A stretch of 13,454 nucleotides of DNA from Anaerolinea sp. (GCA_029975965.1 JARKOV010000043.1:1-13454); one strand, 5' to 3'. Numbered from the stretch's first letter, positions 3,971-12,487 are shown. The notes: a model not told the origin generated them from the letters alone. Translations and numbers: made by a program.

Positions 3971-5404
3971 TTAACACCACCTTGCCTTGAAATCCAGGCT
4001 GACCGGACCGCTGAAGCTCACGTTGGTGTGGATGGTGAGCGCCACATCCTTGCGGCCGAAATCGAAGACGGCGGTGTGGACAAACGGCGTGGTGTACATG
4101 CGCAGCGAGAGGGTGAGGGTGTGCGGGCCGCTCCAAACCGCGCTGGCAGCCACCGGCGCCTCGCCGTCGCGGAACAGGGTGGTGACTCCCTCGACCCATT
4201 TACCCAGCCCGCAGGTCACGCTGTGATCACCGGCCGGGTTGAGGATGCGCAAGACGCAGCGATTGGCGCCGAATTCCAGCACGCCTTCCTGCAGCCCCCA
4301 CTCATTGGGCTCGAAGGTAAAGCGCCTGCCTGTTACCCGCTTGACCGTCGACACCGACTTGCGCCCCGCGGGCGGGGCATAGGCCAGCCCGGCCAGCTTG
4401 CGCTTCAACGCGGTGTGGCTGGACCGGTCGCTCTTCAATTTCTTGGACCCCATCGCGGGGAGCAAGATGTCCCAGACCAGGTTCATCACCGCCTGCATGT
4501 CGCTCACCCCGCTGGTGATCGCCAGCACTGCATCCTGGTCGGGCATGACAATGCAATACTGTCCGAACGCCCCATCTCCGCGGTAGGCGTTGTGGCGGCA
4601 GCGCCAGAACTGGTAGCCGTATCCCTGGTCCCAGTCGCTTTCCGGGCTGAACCCGTTCGACACCTGCTTCGAGGTCGCTTCTTCCACCCAGCTTTCCGGA
4701 AGAATGCGCTTCCCGCCCCACATGCCTTTCTGCAGGTAGAGCTGCCCGAAGCGGGCGATATCCTCGGTGCGCACACTCAAGCCCCACCCGCCGAGGTTGA
4801 CACCCCGCGGGCAGGTTTCCCACTCGGGGTCTTCGATGCCCAGCGGCTCGAACAGGCGCGGCATGAGGTATTCGCGCATGGTCATCCCGGTCACCCTCTG
4901 CACGATCGCGCCGAGGATATAAGAAGCCGCGCTGTTGTAGACGAAGTGCGTCCCGGGCTTGTTCTCCACCGGCAGACCGAAAAAGCCTTTCACCCAGTCC
5001 TCGCCCCCCTGCTCGATCATCGGCCCGGTCGCGTCCTCCTGGTGCCCGGTCGACATCGAGAGCAACTGGCGCACGCGCATGTTCTTCAGGTTGTCCGAAG
5101 CGTCCGCCGGCACGTACTCCGGGAAGAAAGAAACCACCGGGTCGATCACCGACAGGCGGCCTTCCGTCACCGCCAGGCCGACCGCCGTCGAGGTAAAGCT
5201 CTTGGTCAGCGAAAAGAGAATATGGCGACGGGAGGGAGCGTACGGCGCCCACCAGCCTTCGGCAGCCACCTTGCCGTGGCGCAACAACATAAAGCTGTGC
5301 ATCTCCGCGATTTTCGCCTCGACCTCGTTGACAAATTGAAGCACAGCCTGCGATGGAATCCCCACCGCTTCCGGTGAGCAGCGCACCAACGATAGTCCTG
5401 CCAT
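3971..5404 (-). CDS. Serine hydrolase, class C beta-lactamase/esterase fold, with extra C-terminal domain (477 aa)
   Basis: The start at 5404 is chosen because AAGGAG (5416-5411) lies 6 bases before this ATG. That motif would be inside the coding sequence if the ATG at 5419 were used. The nucleophile motif Ser65-Leu-Thr-Lys68 (SLTKS) fits the SxxK of penicillin-binding-protein-like enzymes. The second motif position reads Y156-N-S rather than the usual Y-x-N. RGDGAFGQY in the last third of the catalytic domain stands where KTG-like residues lie. The catalytic domain covers about residues 10-330; the rest is a beta-rich C-terminal region of unknown role. No signal peptide or membrane segment is seen, unlike true beta-lactamases, so it is probably a cytoplasmic esterase, amidase or acyl hydrolase. 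Lying between a GH4 and a sugar kinase, it may remove an acyl or similar group from an imported sugar. Confidence 0.88.
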   Translation of the reverse strand: MAGLSLVRCSPEAVGIPSQAVLQFVNEVEAKIAEMHSFMLLRHGKVAAEGWWAPYAPSRRHILFSLTKSFTSTAVGLAVTEGRLSVIDPVVSFFPEYVPADASDNLKNMRVRQLLSMSTGHQEDATGPMIEQGGEDWVKGFFGLPVENKPGTHFVYNSAASYILGAIVQRVTGMTMREYLMPRLFEPLGIEDPEWETCPRGVNLGGWGLSVRTEDIARFGQLYLQKGMWGGKRILPESWVEEATSKQVSNGFSPESDWDQGYGYQFWRCRHNAYRGDGAFGQYCIVMPDQDAVLAITSGVSDMQAVMNLVWDILLPAMGSKKLKSDRSSHTALKRKLAGLAYAPPAGRKSVSTVKRVTGRRFTFEPNEWGLQEGVLEFGANRCVLRILNPAGDHSVTCGLGKWVEGVTTLFRDGEAPVAASAVWSGPHTLTLSLRMYTTPFVHTAVFDFGRKDVALTIHTNVSFSGPVSLDFKARWC

Positions 5405-5472
5405 TCCCTGCTCCTTCATTTATAGTATGAATACCCGTTCGGTCACCAACGCTTTGCCCCTGTCCAGGCCGG

Positions 5473-6810
5473 CTAGCGCAGGTAACCCAGATACTTGCTC
5501 TGCATGACCAGCATCGTCTCCAGCGTCTGGCGCGCGGCGCTCGCGCTGTGCACCACCGGGTCAACCAGCAGCGCCTGCAGCGCCGCCTTCTTCGACCGAT
5601 TGAGAATCGCCTCGGCGGTCAAGTCGTGCACAGCGTACTGGTTGTTGAGTAAGCCGCCGAACCCCGGCGGCACCCGCCCCAGCGCCATCCCGTGCACCCC
5701 GTTGCGGTCGACCGTGGCGGGCACCTCTACCGCGATATCCGTCGGCAGGTTGTCGATCAGCCCATCGTTGATCACGTTGACCGCCATCTCCGCGTGGCCC
5801 GAGTCGGTCACGATGCCATCGAGGATGGTTTGCATCGTCCAGCCCTCGTCGGTGCCCTGCACGCGCTCATCGACGATCTGCATGCTGCACCACACCTGGT
5901 AGGCGCGGTAGAAGTCGAGGATGCCGTGGTGGTCGACCACATCGTGCGCCCACTGGATGTACTCGCCAAAATGGCTGTCGGTGGTGATCGGCAGCAGGTC
6001 GAATTCTTCCAAGATCAGCTTGAACAGCCCTCGCTCCGCCCAGGCCTTGTGTTGGCGGTAGGACCGGCGCATCTCCTCCGGCGCGGCCTCCAGCGCCCAC
6101 TCCAATCCCGATTTCAGGCTGTCAAAATATGCCGGGGCTTTGGCGCGCACGTCGGGGTAGGCGTCCTGCCCGGAAACCCTGTAGCGCACGTCCAGCAGGC
6201 AGGAGAAATGGTTCAACCCGCCGGCGCGGTATTCCAGATTGTCCAGCGAAGTGCCGAGGATTTGCGGCAGGTGCTCCGGCAGCGAGGCGATCTCGTGGCA
6301 CAGGCCGGTGAACTTCAGGTCGGGGAATTTGCGCTTGACCGTCGTGCAGATGCGGCTCATCGGGTTGCTGAAGTTGAACACGTGCGCCTCCGGGCAGATG
6401 CGCCGGATGTCCTCGCAGATTTCCAGGATGGGGGGGACGATGCGCAGCGAGTGGAACAGCCCGCCCGGCCCGCCGTTCTCGCCGTACACCTGGCGGATGC
6501 CGTACTGCAGCGGCACCTTCCAATCCTGGTCCCACAGCTCGAAGCGGTTGCCGACCTCGATCGAGATGACGCAGAAGGTCGCCCCTTGCAGGGCGGCTTT
6601 GCGGTCGGTGGTCGCGACCAGCTCGAAGGGCAGGTTGTTGCGCTGGATGTGCCGTCTGCCGATCTCCTCGACGCGCTGCAGGGCGACCGGGTTGATGTCG
6701 TGCAGGGTGACTTTGCTGCCGTAAAACACTTCGCTCTTGAACAGGTCGCCCAGGGTACCCAGGCCGAAGTTGGCGCTCCCCGCGCCGATCAGTACGACGT
6801 GCTGTTGCAT
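5473..6810 (-). CDS. Glycoside hydrolase family 4 enzyme (alpha-galactosidase/glucosidase/galacturonidase type), 445 aa
   Basis: GH4 enzymes cleave glycosides by an NAD-dependent oxidation-elimination route that also needs Mn2+ or a similar metal. The Rossmann motif GAGSANFG (residues 9-16) and the acidic residue after beta-2 (Asp38 in TLHDIN) would bind NAD. NPMSR is at 149-153. The metal ligands are Cys171 (in LCHEI) and His201 (GLNHFS). Cys-His-Glu, rather than the Cys-Asn-x-Pro of 6-phospho-glycosidases, points to an unphosphorylated substrate; CHE-type members include alpha-galacturonidase-like enzymes, so the sugar may be a galactoside or uronide. Length and start are normal, with AGAGGAG (6826-6820) 9 bases before the ATG. 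It is the first gene of the minus-strand operon, 68 bp before the hydrolase start, and is divergent from the DUF2723-GH78 pair. It has no signal peptide and is cytoplasmic. Confidence 0.92.
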   Translation of the reverse strand: MQQHVVLIGAGSANFGLGTLGDLFKSEVFYGSKVTLHDINPVALQRVEEIGRRHIQRNNLPFELVATTDRKAALQGATFCVISIEVGNRFELWDQDWKVPLQYGIRQVYGENGGPGGLFHSLRIVPPILEICEDIRRICPEAHVFNFSNPMSRICTTVKRKFPDLKFTGLCHEIASLPEHLPQILGTSLDNLEYRAGGLNHFSCLLDVRYRVSGQDAYPDVRAKAPAYFDSLKSGLEWALEAAPEEMRRSYRQHKAWAERGLFKLILEEFDLLPITTDSHFGEYIQWAHDVVDHHGILDFYRAYQVWCSMQIVDERVQGTDEGWTMQTILDGIVTDSGHAEMAVNVINDGLIDNLPTDIAVEVPATVDRNGVHGMALGRVPPGFGGLLNNQYAVHDLTAEAILNRSKKAALQALLVDPVVHSASAARQTLETMLVMQSKYLGYLR

Positions 6811-6881
6811 AGAACTATTCTCCTCTTTGCCGCTTCAACCGGAAGCCGATTGTCGGGTCTCGTATGGGGGCAAGTTTGCCG

Positions 6882-6898
6882 TGTACTCCAATTGTACA
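6882..6898. promoter_or_regulatory. TGTAC-N7-GTACA palindrome in the divergent intergenic region
   Basis: The 258-bp region between the GH4 start (6810) and the DUF2723 start (7069) should hold both promoters. TGTAC (6882-6886) and GTACA (6894-6898) form a 17-bp dyad, a normal size for a dimeric repressor site. On the minus strand TACAAT (6896-6891) inside it could be the -10 of the GH4 operon, with no clear -35. A TATACAAT at 7044-7051 precedes the plus-strand gene but is too close to its ribosome site to be a confident promoter. The regulator is not in the window. Confidence 0.4.
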
Positions 6899-7068
6899 TC
6901 CACTCAGGTCACCCGGGCGCCGGCTGCCAGCGTTTTCATCCAGCCTGCCCGACCGGCGGGTTATGTCATCTTTCTTGTCTCACTCGACCAGCGCAACCCG
7001 TCCGATTCGGTCGCCGTACCGGCACCGCTGAACACGGTCCGGATATACAATAGAGGTGATCGGCAGCC

Positions 7069-8652
7069 ATGAAACCCAAACCTCTCGCCTGGATCACCGC
7101 CGCGCTCACCTTCGCCATCGCCCTGGCGCTCTTTGCCCGCACCCTCGCCCCGGGGCTGCTGCTGAGCGACAGCGCCGAGTTCCAGACGCTGGTCTACACC
7201 CTTGGCATGACCCACCCGACCGGTTACCCGGTCTACCTGCTGTTCGGGCGGCTCTTCACCTTGCTGCCACTCGGCGACCCGGCCTGGCGGGTGAGCCTCT
7301 TCTCGGCCTTCCTCGGCGCGCTGGCCGCCGGGCTGCTGGCGTACAACCTGCAGCGCATCTCGGCCAATCCCGTCGCCTCGCTGGCGGTCGGGCTGGCGGT
7401 CGCGGTTGCGCCGCTTTTTTGGTGGCAGGCAGTGATCGCCGAGCTCTACACCGCTTCGGCGCTGATGCTGCTGGTGGTCGTCAGCCTGCTGCTCGAGTGG
7501 CAGCGCTCGCGCCGCGCCCCCCTGCTGGCTTTGGCCGGCCTGGCCGGCGGGTTGAGCCTGGGAATCCACAACACCGTGGCGCTGCTGGCGCCGGCCACCC
7601 TGCTTTTCCTGCTGGTATACCGGGCTTCGCGGCGTGATTGGGCCCTGGCGACCCTCGGCGCGGCGGCGGGTTTGCTGCTCACCCTGGCGGCGTTCTGGGC
7701 GATCGACCTCAACGACCCACCCTCTTCTTATTTTCACACCACCTTTTTCCACGGCATCAGCGCCTGGAACATCGCCCCCGAACAGTCTCAGCGCTTCTTC
7801 GAGCGGGTGAAATTCCTCGTCGCCGCGCCGCAGTTCCGCGCGCTGATGTTCGCCGACCCCTCCAGGCAGACGGAAGCCGGCTGGCAGGTCTACCGCGAAG
7901 CCCTGCAGGCCAACACCTCGCCCGTTTTCCTGTTCCTGGCTGCGGCCGGCGCCACCGCCGGTTTTTTCCACCGCGCCACTCGCCCGGCGGCGCTGCTCGC
8001 CGCGGTCGGCTGGGCCTGCCTGACCGGATTCATCTTGAATTACCAGATCGGTGACATCAACGTGTTCTACGTCCCCACCTACGCACTGGCGGGCCTGGCG
8101 GCCGGGCTTAGCGCCGCGCTGCTCAACGAGGGTTTGCGCCGGCTGGCGCGCCTCCTCACCCCGCGGGCGTGGCTGGCCGTCATTCTCCAGTTGGCGCTGG
8201 GGCTGGGGCTCACCGCGGGCCTGCTCTATCCTCATTTCGGGCGCGTGTCGGCTTCCTGGCAGGCCGGGCGAATCACCTTCCTGCGCGAGATGGGTTACGC
8301 CAGCCAATCGCCCTACCCGGTGGACGACCCCACCTTGCCCTACGAGCGCGCCGCGTTGCTGGTCAATTACCTGCCGGATGACGCGCTGGTCTTCACCAAC
8401 TGGGAATGGCTCTTCGCTTACCTGTACGTGGCGCACGTCGAACAGGGCCGCACCACGATGGATTTCTACGAGGTCTGGCCGCAGACCTGGGGCGTGACGG
8501 AGCGCTCCACCCTCGACTTCATCGACGCCGCCCTCGGCACGCGCCCCATCTACCTCGATTTCCAGCCCGACCCGCGCATCCGCAGCCGCTTTGAAATCAA
8601 GCCGGTGTTCCTCTTCCCCGGCGTCTACGAGATCACCGGGCGCAAACCCTGA
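7069..8652 (+). CDS. DUF2723 integral membrane protein, GT-C glycosyltransferase-like (527 aa)
   Basis: DUF2723 proteins resemble the GT-C superfamily of lipid-sugar-dependent glycosyltransferases (O-mannosyltransferase-like). They act in the cytoplasmic membrane with the active site facing outward. The first hydrophobic segment (residues about 8-28) is followed by LLSDSAEFQT (31-40), whose Asp34 and Glu37 are in the place of the GT-C acidic catalytic loop, and by HPTGYP (49-54), both hallmarks of DUF2723. About ten membrane segments follow up to residue 390 or so, and a soluble, aromatic-rich C-terminal part ends the protein. AGAGGTGA (7052-7059) lies 9 bases before the ATG. It is 26 bp upstream of the GH78 gene, so the two are probably one transcript. 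The sugar and acceptor are unknown, and a role with GH78 is suggested only by position. Confidence 0.87.
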   Translation: MKPKPLAWITAALTFAIALALFARTLAPGLLLSDSAEFQTLVYTLGMTHPTGYPVYLLFGRLFTLLPLGDPAWRVSLFSAFLGALAAGLLAYNLQRISANPVASLAVGLAVAVAPLFWWQAVIAELYTASALMLLVVVSLLLEWQRSRRAPLLALAGLAGGLSLGIHNTVALLAPATLLFLLVYRASRRDWALATLGAAAGLLLTLAAFWAIDLNDPPSSYFHTTFFHGISAWNIAPEQSQRFFERVKFLVAAPQFRALMFADPSRQTEAGWQVYREALQANTSPVFLFLAAAGATAGFFHRATRPAALLAAVGWACLTGFILNYQIGDINVFYVPTYALAGLAAGLSAALLNEGLRRLARLLTPRAWLAVILQLALGLGLTAGLLYPHFGRVSASWQAGRITFLREMGYASQSPYPVDDPTLPYERAALLVNYLPDDALVFTNWEWLFAYLYVAHVEQGRTTMDFYEVWPQTWGVTERSTLDFIDAALGTRPIYLDFQPDPRIRSRFEIKPVFLFPGVYEITGRKP

Positions 8653-8678
8653 CGCCACCTCTTCTCAAGGAGTTCCTG

Positions 8679-11522
8679 ATGAGCGCACTCCCACCCCTCA
8701 CCGCCCGTTGGATCTGGAAGTCGCAGCCTTCCTACAACCCCTACCAGCAGACTATCTTCGCGCGCCGCGCATTCCGCGTGGGCACAGTCGAGCGGGGCGT
8801 GCTGCGCATCAGCGCCGACGGGCAATATCGCCTGGTGGTGAACGGCGAGTGGGTCTCTGACGGCCCCTGCCGAAGCTGGCCCGAGCACTTCCAGTACGAC
8901 CAGCTCGACCTCACCCCTTACCTCGTTGAAGGCGAAAACGAGCTGCTGGTCATCGCGCGCCATTGGAGCGCCGGCACCTTCCACAGCGTGCCGCGCCAGG
9001 CCGGGCTGCTCGCCCAGCTCGACCTGTGGCTGGCGGACGGGTCCACCCGGCGCATCGCCAGCGGGCGCTCGTGGCAGGTGGCCGAAGCCCTCGCCTGGCA
9101 GCCGGACGCGCCGAAAGTGAGCATCCAAATGGAGCCGCAGGAGCTCTACGACGCTCGCCTGGAAGACGCCCTGCTCTTCGAGCCGGCCGCGGTGCTCTAC
9201 CCCGCCGGGCGCGGCCCCTGGCAGGACCTGCACCCGCGGGATGTGGCGTTGCTGACCCGCAAACCGCTGCCCCCGCGCAGCTTCCTGGGCGCCAACCTGG
9301 TCCGGCGCAACCGTGACCTCGTCTGGTGCGTGCCCACCGCGCGGCTGGCCAACCCCGGCCTCATCGAGGCCAACCGCTCGGTCTCCAACGCCGGGGGGAT
9401 GTGCGCCTGGCTGGGGCTGGATCGCCCCGCCGAGCTGCGCTTCGTAACCGACGCCTTCCAACTGGCCGTGGACGGGGTCGCGGAGCCCTCCGGACGCTAT
9501 GCGCTGGCCGCCGGGGAGCACTTCGTGCTGGCACTTTCTTCGCCGCTCTTCGGCCACGACAAAGACCGCTCGCTGCGCCTGCTCGACCCCCCGGACGGCT
9601 TGCGCCTGTCGAACCCACTCGACCCGGGCGCCGCCAACCCGTGGTGCTGGATCGACCTGCCCGCCTTCTCTTACCATGAAAGCGACCTGGTCTGGCCTTC
9701 GATCAGCGGGCTGGACGGCGCGCGCGAGCGCCTGGAGGCCAACTACGAGCGCGAGGTCAGCCGCCTGCTGGCGGAGGTGAGCGGCGCGGCCTCCTTCGCG
9801 GAGCAACTCGCCCCTCTCGCGCGCGCCCTGCCGGCGGAGGAGATGTTCCAGCGCGATCCTCACTGGGCGTTCATCTCTCGCCAACCGCTCGGCGACGCCC
9901 GTCCCTGGGTCGAAAACCCGGCCGGATCGATGCAGGATAACCTTGAGCTCACCACCATCCACCCCGCGCCGGAGGGCGACATCGAGCTGGTCTACGACCT
10001 GGGCGAGCAGAGCGTCGGTTATTACGACCTCGACCTGCTGGCGGGTGAGGGCGTGGAGGTGGACCTCTTCAGCGTCGAGCACATCACCACCCGGGGCGAG
10101 ATCCAGCACACCTGGGGCAACCGCAACGGGATGCGCTACATCACCCGCGCCGGGGCAAACCGCTTCACCTCGCTCAAACGGCGCGCCGGCCGCTACCTGT
10201 ACGTCACCCTGCGTAACCTGCGCCAGCCGCTGCACATCCGCAAGCTGCAACTGGTCGAGTCGACTTACCCGGTCGACCAGCAGGGCTGGTTCGACTGCTC
10301 CGACAGCCACCTAAGCCGCATCTGGGAGATCTCTGCGCGCACGCTCAAGCTGTGCATGGAAGACACCTTCACCGACTGCCCGCTCTACGAGCAGACCCTC
10401 TGGGTGGGCGACGCGCGCAACGAAGCGGTGTTTGCTTTCGACGTGTTCGGCGCGCACGACCTCGCCCGGCGCTGCCTGCGCCTCACCGCCCAATCGTTGG
10501 AGCGCTACCCCATCGCCGGGTGCCAGGTGCCCTCCAGTTGGGACACGCTGCTGCCCGCCTGGAGCTTCCTGTGGGGCATCGCTGTGTGGGATTACTACCA
10601 GGCGTCGGCCGACCTCGGTTTCCTCGCCGAGCTGTGGCCGGCGGTGCTGCGCAACCTGCAAGGCGCGTCCGGCTTGCTGGACGAGCGCGGGCTGTTCAGC
10701 GGACCCTTCTGGAACATGTTCGACTGGTCCGGCAGCGACGACGGCCACAACACCGTGCTGCACAACAGCCTGCTGCTGGTCGGGGCGATTGGCGCGGCGC
10801 TGAAATGCGCCGGCGTCCTGGGCGAGACGGCCCACATTGGCTGGCTGAAGGAATTCCGCGAGCGGCTCGCCGCCGCCACCAACCGCCTGTGGGACGCGCA
10901 GCGCGCGGTCTACCCCGACAGCGTGCGCAACGACGGGACGCTCAGCCCGAGCGCTTCGCTGCACGGACTGTTCCTGGCGCTGCTCTACGACGTGCTGCCG
11001 CCCTCCGAAGCGCCGGCCGCGCTCGAAAAACTGCTCCACCCGCCCGCCGATCTGGTGCAGGTGGGCTCGCCGTTCGCGATGATGTACTACTACGAGACGC
11101 TGGAAAAATTCGACCAACAGCAGGCCATTCTGAGCTCGATCTACGCCAACTACCTGCCCATGCTGGAGGCCGGCGCGACCACCGTCTGGGAGGTGTTCCC
11201 CACCAGCCGCGACCGCCCGGCGGATTTCCCCACCCGCAGCCACTGCCACGCCTGGTCTTCCGCGCCGCTGCATTTCTTGCCGCGCATCCTGCTCGGCGTC
11301 CGCCCGCTGGAGGCGGGTCGCACGCTGGTGGAGGTCAGCCCGCGCCCATCGGGATTGAGTTGGGCCAGGGGCGCGCTGGCCACCCCACTCGGGCCGGTGG
11401 AGGTGTCATGGCGGCGCGAGGGCGACCGGTTGACCCTGCAGGCGCGCGCGCCGCAAGGCGTGACGCTGCGCTTCCAGCCCAACGCGGAGCTGGAGGGGCT
11501 GCTCATCGAACGGAATATTTAA
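8679..11522 (+). CDS. GH78-like alpha-L-rhamnosidase (947 aa)
   Basis: GH78 enzymes release terminal alpha-L-rhamnose by inversion. The N-terminal half (about 1-530) is beta-sandwich material: an early segment WIWKSQPSYN (11-20) followed by carbohydrate-binding-like domains. The (alpha/alpha)6 catalytic domain spans about 535-870 and a short beta domain closes the protein. Catalytic-cleft residues are Asp566, Glu571 and Asp578 in TDCPLYEQTLWVGDAR, and Glu838 in TTVWEVFP. From memory, these fall almost exactly on the D567/E572/D579/E841 set described for Bacillus RhaB; Glu571 would be the general acid and Glu838 the base. CHAWSSAP (857-864) is typical of the bacterial branch. AAGGAG lies 6 bases before the ATG. 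No signal peptide is seen, so it acts on imported oligosaccharides. Rhamnose specificity is likely but not proven. Confidence 0.88.
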   Translation: MSALPPLTARWIWKSQPSYNPYQQTIFARRAFRVGTVERGVLRISADGQYRLVVNGEWVSDGPCRSWPEHFQYDQLDLTPYLVEGENELLVIARHWSAGTFHSVPRQAGLLAQLDLWLADGSTRRIASGRSWQVAEALAWQPDAPKVSIQMEPQELYDARLEDALLFEPAAVLYPAGRGPWQDLHPRDVALLTRKPLPPRSFLGANLVRRNRDLVWCVPTARLANPGLIEANRSVSNAGGMCAWLGLDRPAELRFVTDAFQLAVDGVAEPSGRYALAAGEHFVLALSSPLFGHDKDRSLRLLDPPDGLRLSNPLDPGAANPWCWIDLPAFSYHESDLVWPSISGLDGARERLEANYEREVSRLLAEVSGAASFAEQLAPLARALPAEEMFQRDPHWAFISRQPLGDARPWVENPAGSMQDNLELTTIHPAPEGDIELVYDLGEQSVGYYDLDLLAGEGVEVDLFSVEHITTRGEIQHTWGNRNGMRYITRAGANRFTSLKRRAGRYLYVTLRNLRQPLHIRKLQLVESTYPVDQQGWFDCSDSHLSRIWEISARTLKLCMEDTFTDCPLYEQTLWVGDARNEAVFAFDVFGAHDLARRCLRLTAQSLERYPIAGCQVPSSWDTLLPAWSFLWGIAVWDYYQASADLGFLAELWPAVLRNLQGASGLLDERGLFSGPFWNMFDWSGSDDGHNTVLHNSLLLVGAIGAALKCAGVLGETAHIGWLKEFRERLAAATNRLWDAQRAVYPDSVRNDGTLSPSASLHGLFLALLYDVLPPSEAPAALEKLLHPPADLVQVGSPFAMMYYYETLEKFDQQQAILSSIYANYLPMLEAGATTVWEVFPTSRDRPADFPTRSHCHAWSSAPLHFLPRILLGVRPLEAGRTLVEVSPRPSGLSWARGALATPLGPVEVSWRREGDRLTLQARAPQGVTLRFQPNAELEGLLIERNI

Positions 11523-11536
11523 GGATTGGATTTCCC

Positions 11537-11681
11537 CACTCGGGAGCCAGGAAAGAGAGATTGCTTCGCCCGAAGCGGGCTCGCAATGACGTGAGGTCGC
11601 ATGTCCACACGAGGCGGGCTCGCAAGCTCATGTCATCGCGAGGCGGGCGCCCTGCGCCCGGCGCGGCGATCTCTCTTCCCG
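11537..11681. repeat. MITE-like palindromic repeat, copy 1 (145 bp)
   Basis: The unit opens with cactcgggagccaggaaaga and closes with gcgatctctcttcccg, so its ends are imperfect inverted repeats (AAGAGAGAT-T/C-GC). Inside are the perfect hairpin GCTTCG-CC-CGAAGC (11563-11576), CTCGCAATGACGT, and TGTCATCGCGAGGCGGGC. These words match the dispersed 'attgcttcgc...cgcaatgac' palindromes common in Chloroflexota and some other bacteria. Short open frames through it are not genes. It fills the 311-bp gap between converging GH78 and hpt genes and could act as a two-way transcription stop. Compared with copy 2 it carries 14 extra bases (gccctgcgcccggc). Confidence 0.85.
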
Positions 11682-11812
11682 CACTCGGGAGCCAGGAAAG
11701 AGAGATTGCTTCGCCCGAAGCAGGCTCGCAATGACGTGCGGTCGTATGTCAGCGCGAGACGGGCTCGCAAGCTCATGTCATCGCGAGGCGGGCGCGGCGA
11801 TCTCTCTTCCCG
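11682..11812. repeat. MITE-like palindromic repeat, copy 2 (131 bp), tandem to copy 1
   Basis: This follows copy 1 directly in the same orientation and is nearly identical apart from scattered substitutions and the lack of a 14-bp segment. The direct abutment, with the unit's start word cactcggg following the end word cttcccg, points to tandem duplication of one insertion rather than two independent insertions. The mismatches show the duplication is not very recent. Confidence 0.85.
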
Positions 11813-11833
11813 CATCGTCGCTCTGGCAAATCT

Positions 11834-12400
11834 TCACTGCTCGCCGCGGTACTTGGCTAAATCCACCGCCGCGATGTAGGGCAGGTTGCGGCCCTTTTCG
11901 TCGATGTCCAGCCCGTAACCGACGACGAACTCGTCCGGGATCGAGAAACCGCAATAGTCGATGTGCAGGTTCTTTTTGTGGCGCTCGGGCTTATCCAGCA
12001 GGGTGCACACGCGCAGGCTGCGCGGGCTGCGGTCGAGCAAAATCTTGCGCACCGTGTACACGGTCAGGCCGGTGTCGATGATATCGTCCACCAGGATCAC
12101 GTCCCACCCGGCGATGCTGGCCTTGTGGTCGTGATCGATGCGCACGAACCCCGAGGTCTGGCTGCCCGCATAAGAGGACACCGACATGAAGTCCATCGTC
12201 AGCGGGCGGTGGATGCGGCGCATCAGGTCGGTGATGAACATCACGCTGCCGCGCAGCAGCCCGAGCAGCATCAGTTTTTCGGAGTCCTGGTAGTCCTCGG
12301 TGATCTCCATCCCCAGTTGGGTGACGCGCTTCTCGATCTGCTCGGGGGTGATGAGGATTTTCCCGATGAAGTCGTAACGAAAATTGCTTGGCAGGCCCAT
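11834..12400 (-). CDS. hpt: Hypoxanthine phosphoribosyltransferase (188 aa)
   Basis: The enzyme salvages hypoxanthine (and usually guanine) to IMP/GMP with PRPP in the cytoplasm. Visible motifs are LLGLLRGS (45-52, PPi loop), the flexible-loop SSYAGSQTSG (75-84), the PRPP-binding VILVDDIIDTG (101-111) with the acidic DD pair, and PDEFVVGYGLD (155-165), the purine-binding and metal region. The length matches bacterial Hpt proteins. The ATG at 12400 is preferred over an upstream GTG at 12427 because AAGGGAAG lies 5 bases before it and the family N-terminus fits. It follows the DUF1697 gene after 87 bp, including an A/T-rich stretch that may hold its own promoter. Downstream it converges on GH78 across the tandem repeats. 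Confidence 0.96.
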   Translation of the reverse strand: MGLPSNFRYDFIGKILITPEQIEKRVTQLGMEITEDYQDSEKLMLLGLLRGSVMFITDLMRRIHRPLTMDFMSVSSYAGSQTSGFVRIDHDHKASIAGWDVILVDDIIDTGLTVYTVRKILLDRSPRSLRVCTLLDKPERHKKNLHIDYCGFSIPDEFVVGYGLDIDEKGRNLPYIAAVDLAKYRGEQ

Positions 12401-12487
12401 GATCGCTTCCCTTTCCCATTCGCGCACTGCGCGCGAGAAAAGATATTTTTATCACAAAAAAGCAGGGAAGGGTATAGTAAATGATCC

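Noticed and set aside
4028..5377. Long plus-strand open frame antisense to the serine hydrolase
   Set aside because: Its translation is rich in Arg, Ala and Gly without family motifs, and the opposite strand has a well-supported enzyme; high GC content produces such frames.
5411..5450. Internal promoter (TTGGTG...TATAAA, minus strand) before the serine hydrolase
   Set aside because: Spacing is 19 bp and the implied start would fall on or after the ribosome site, leaving no usable leader.
7044..7051. TATACAAT as the promoter of the DUF2723 gene
   Set aside because: No -35 box at proper distance, and the start point would fall inside the ribosome-binding site.
5692..7053. Long plus-strand open frame antisense to GH4
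   Set aside because: Low-complexity His/Val/Gln-rich translation with no motifs; the GH4 frame carries all expected catalytic residues.
6961..8658. 565-codon minus-strand frame antisense to DUF2723
   Set aside because: Gln/Arg/Gly-rich composition typical of an antisense shadow; DUF2723 has membrane segments and hallmark motifs.
8625..10310. 561-codon minus-strand frame antisense to GH78
   Set aside because: No recognisable domain and shadow-like composition; GH78 catalytic residues are all in the plus-strand frame.
11601..11879. Small open frames in the repeat region after GH78
   Set aside because: They consist of repeat sequence translated through hairpins and run into hpt on the other strand; no ribosome sites.
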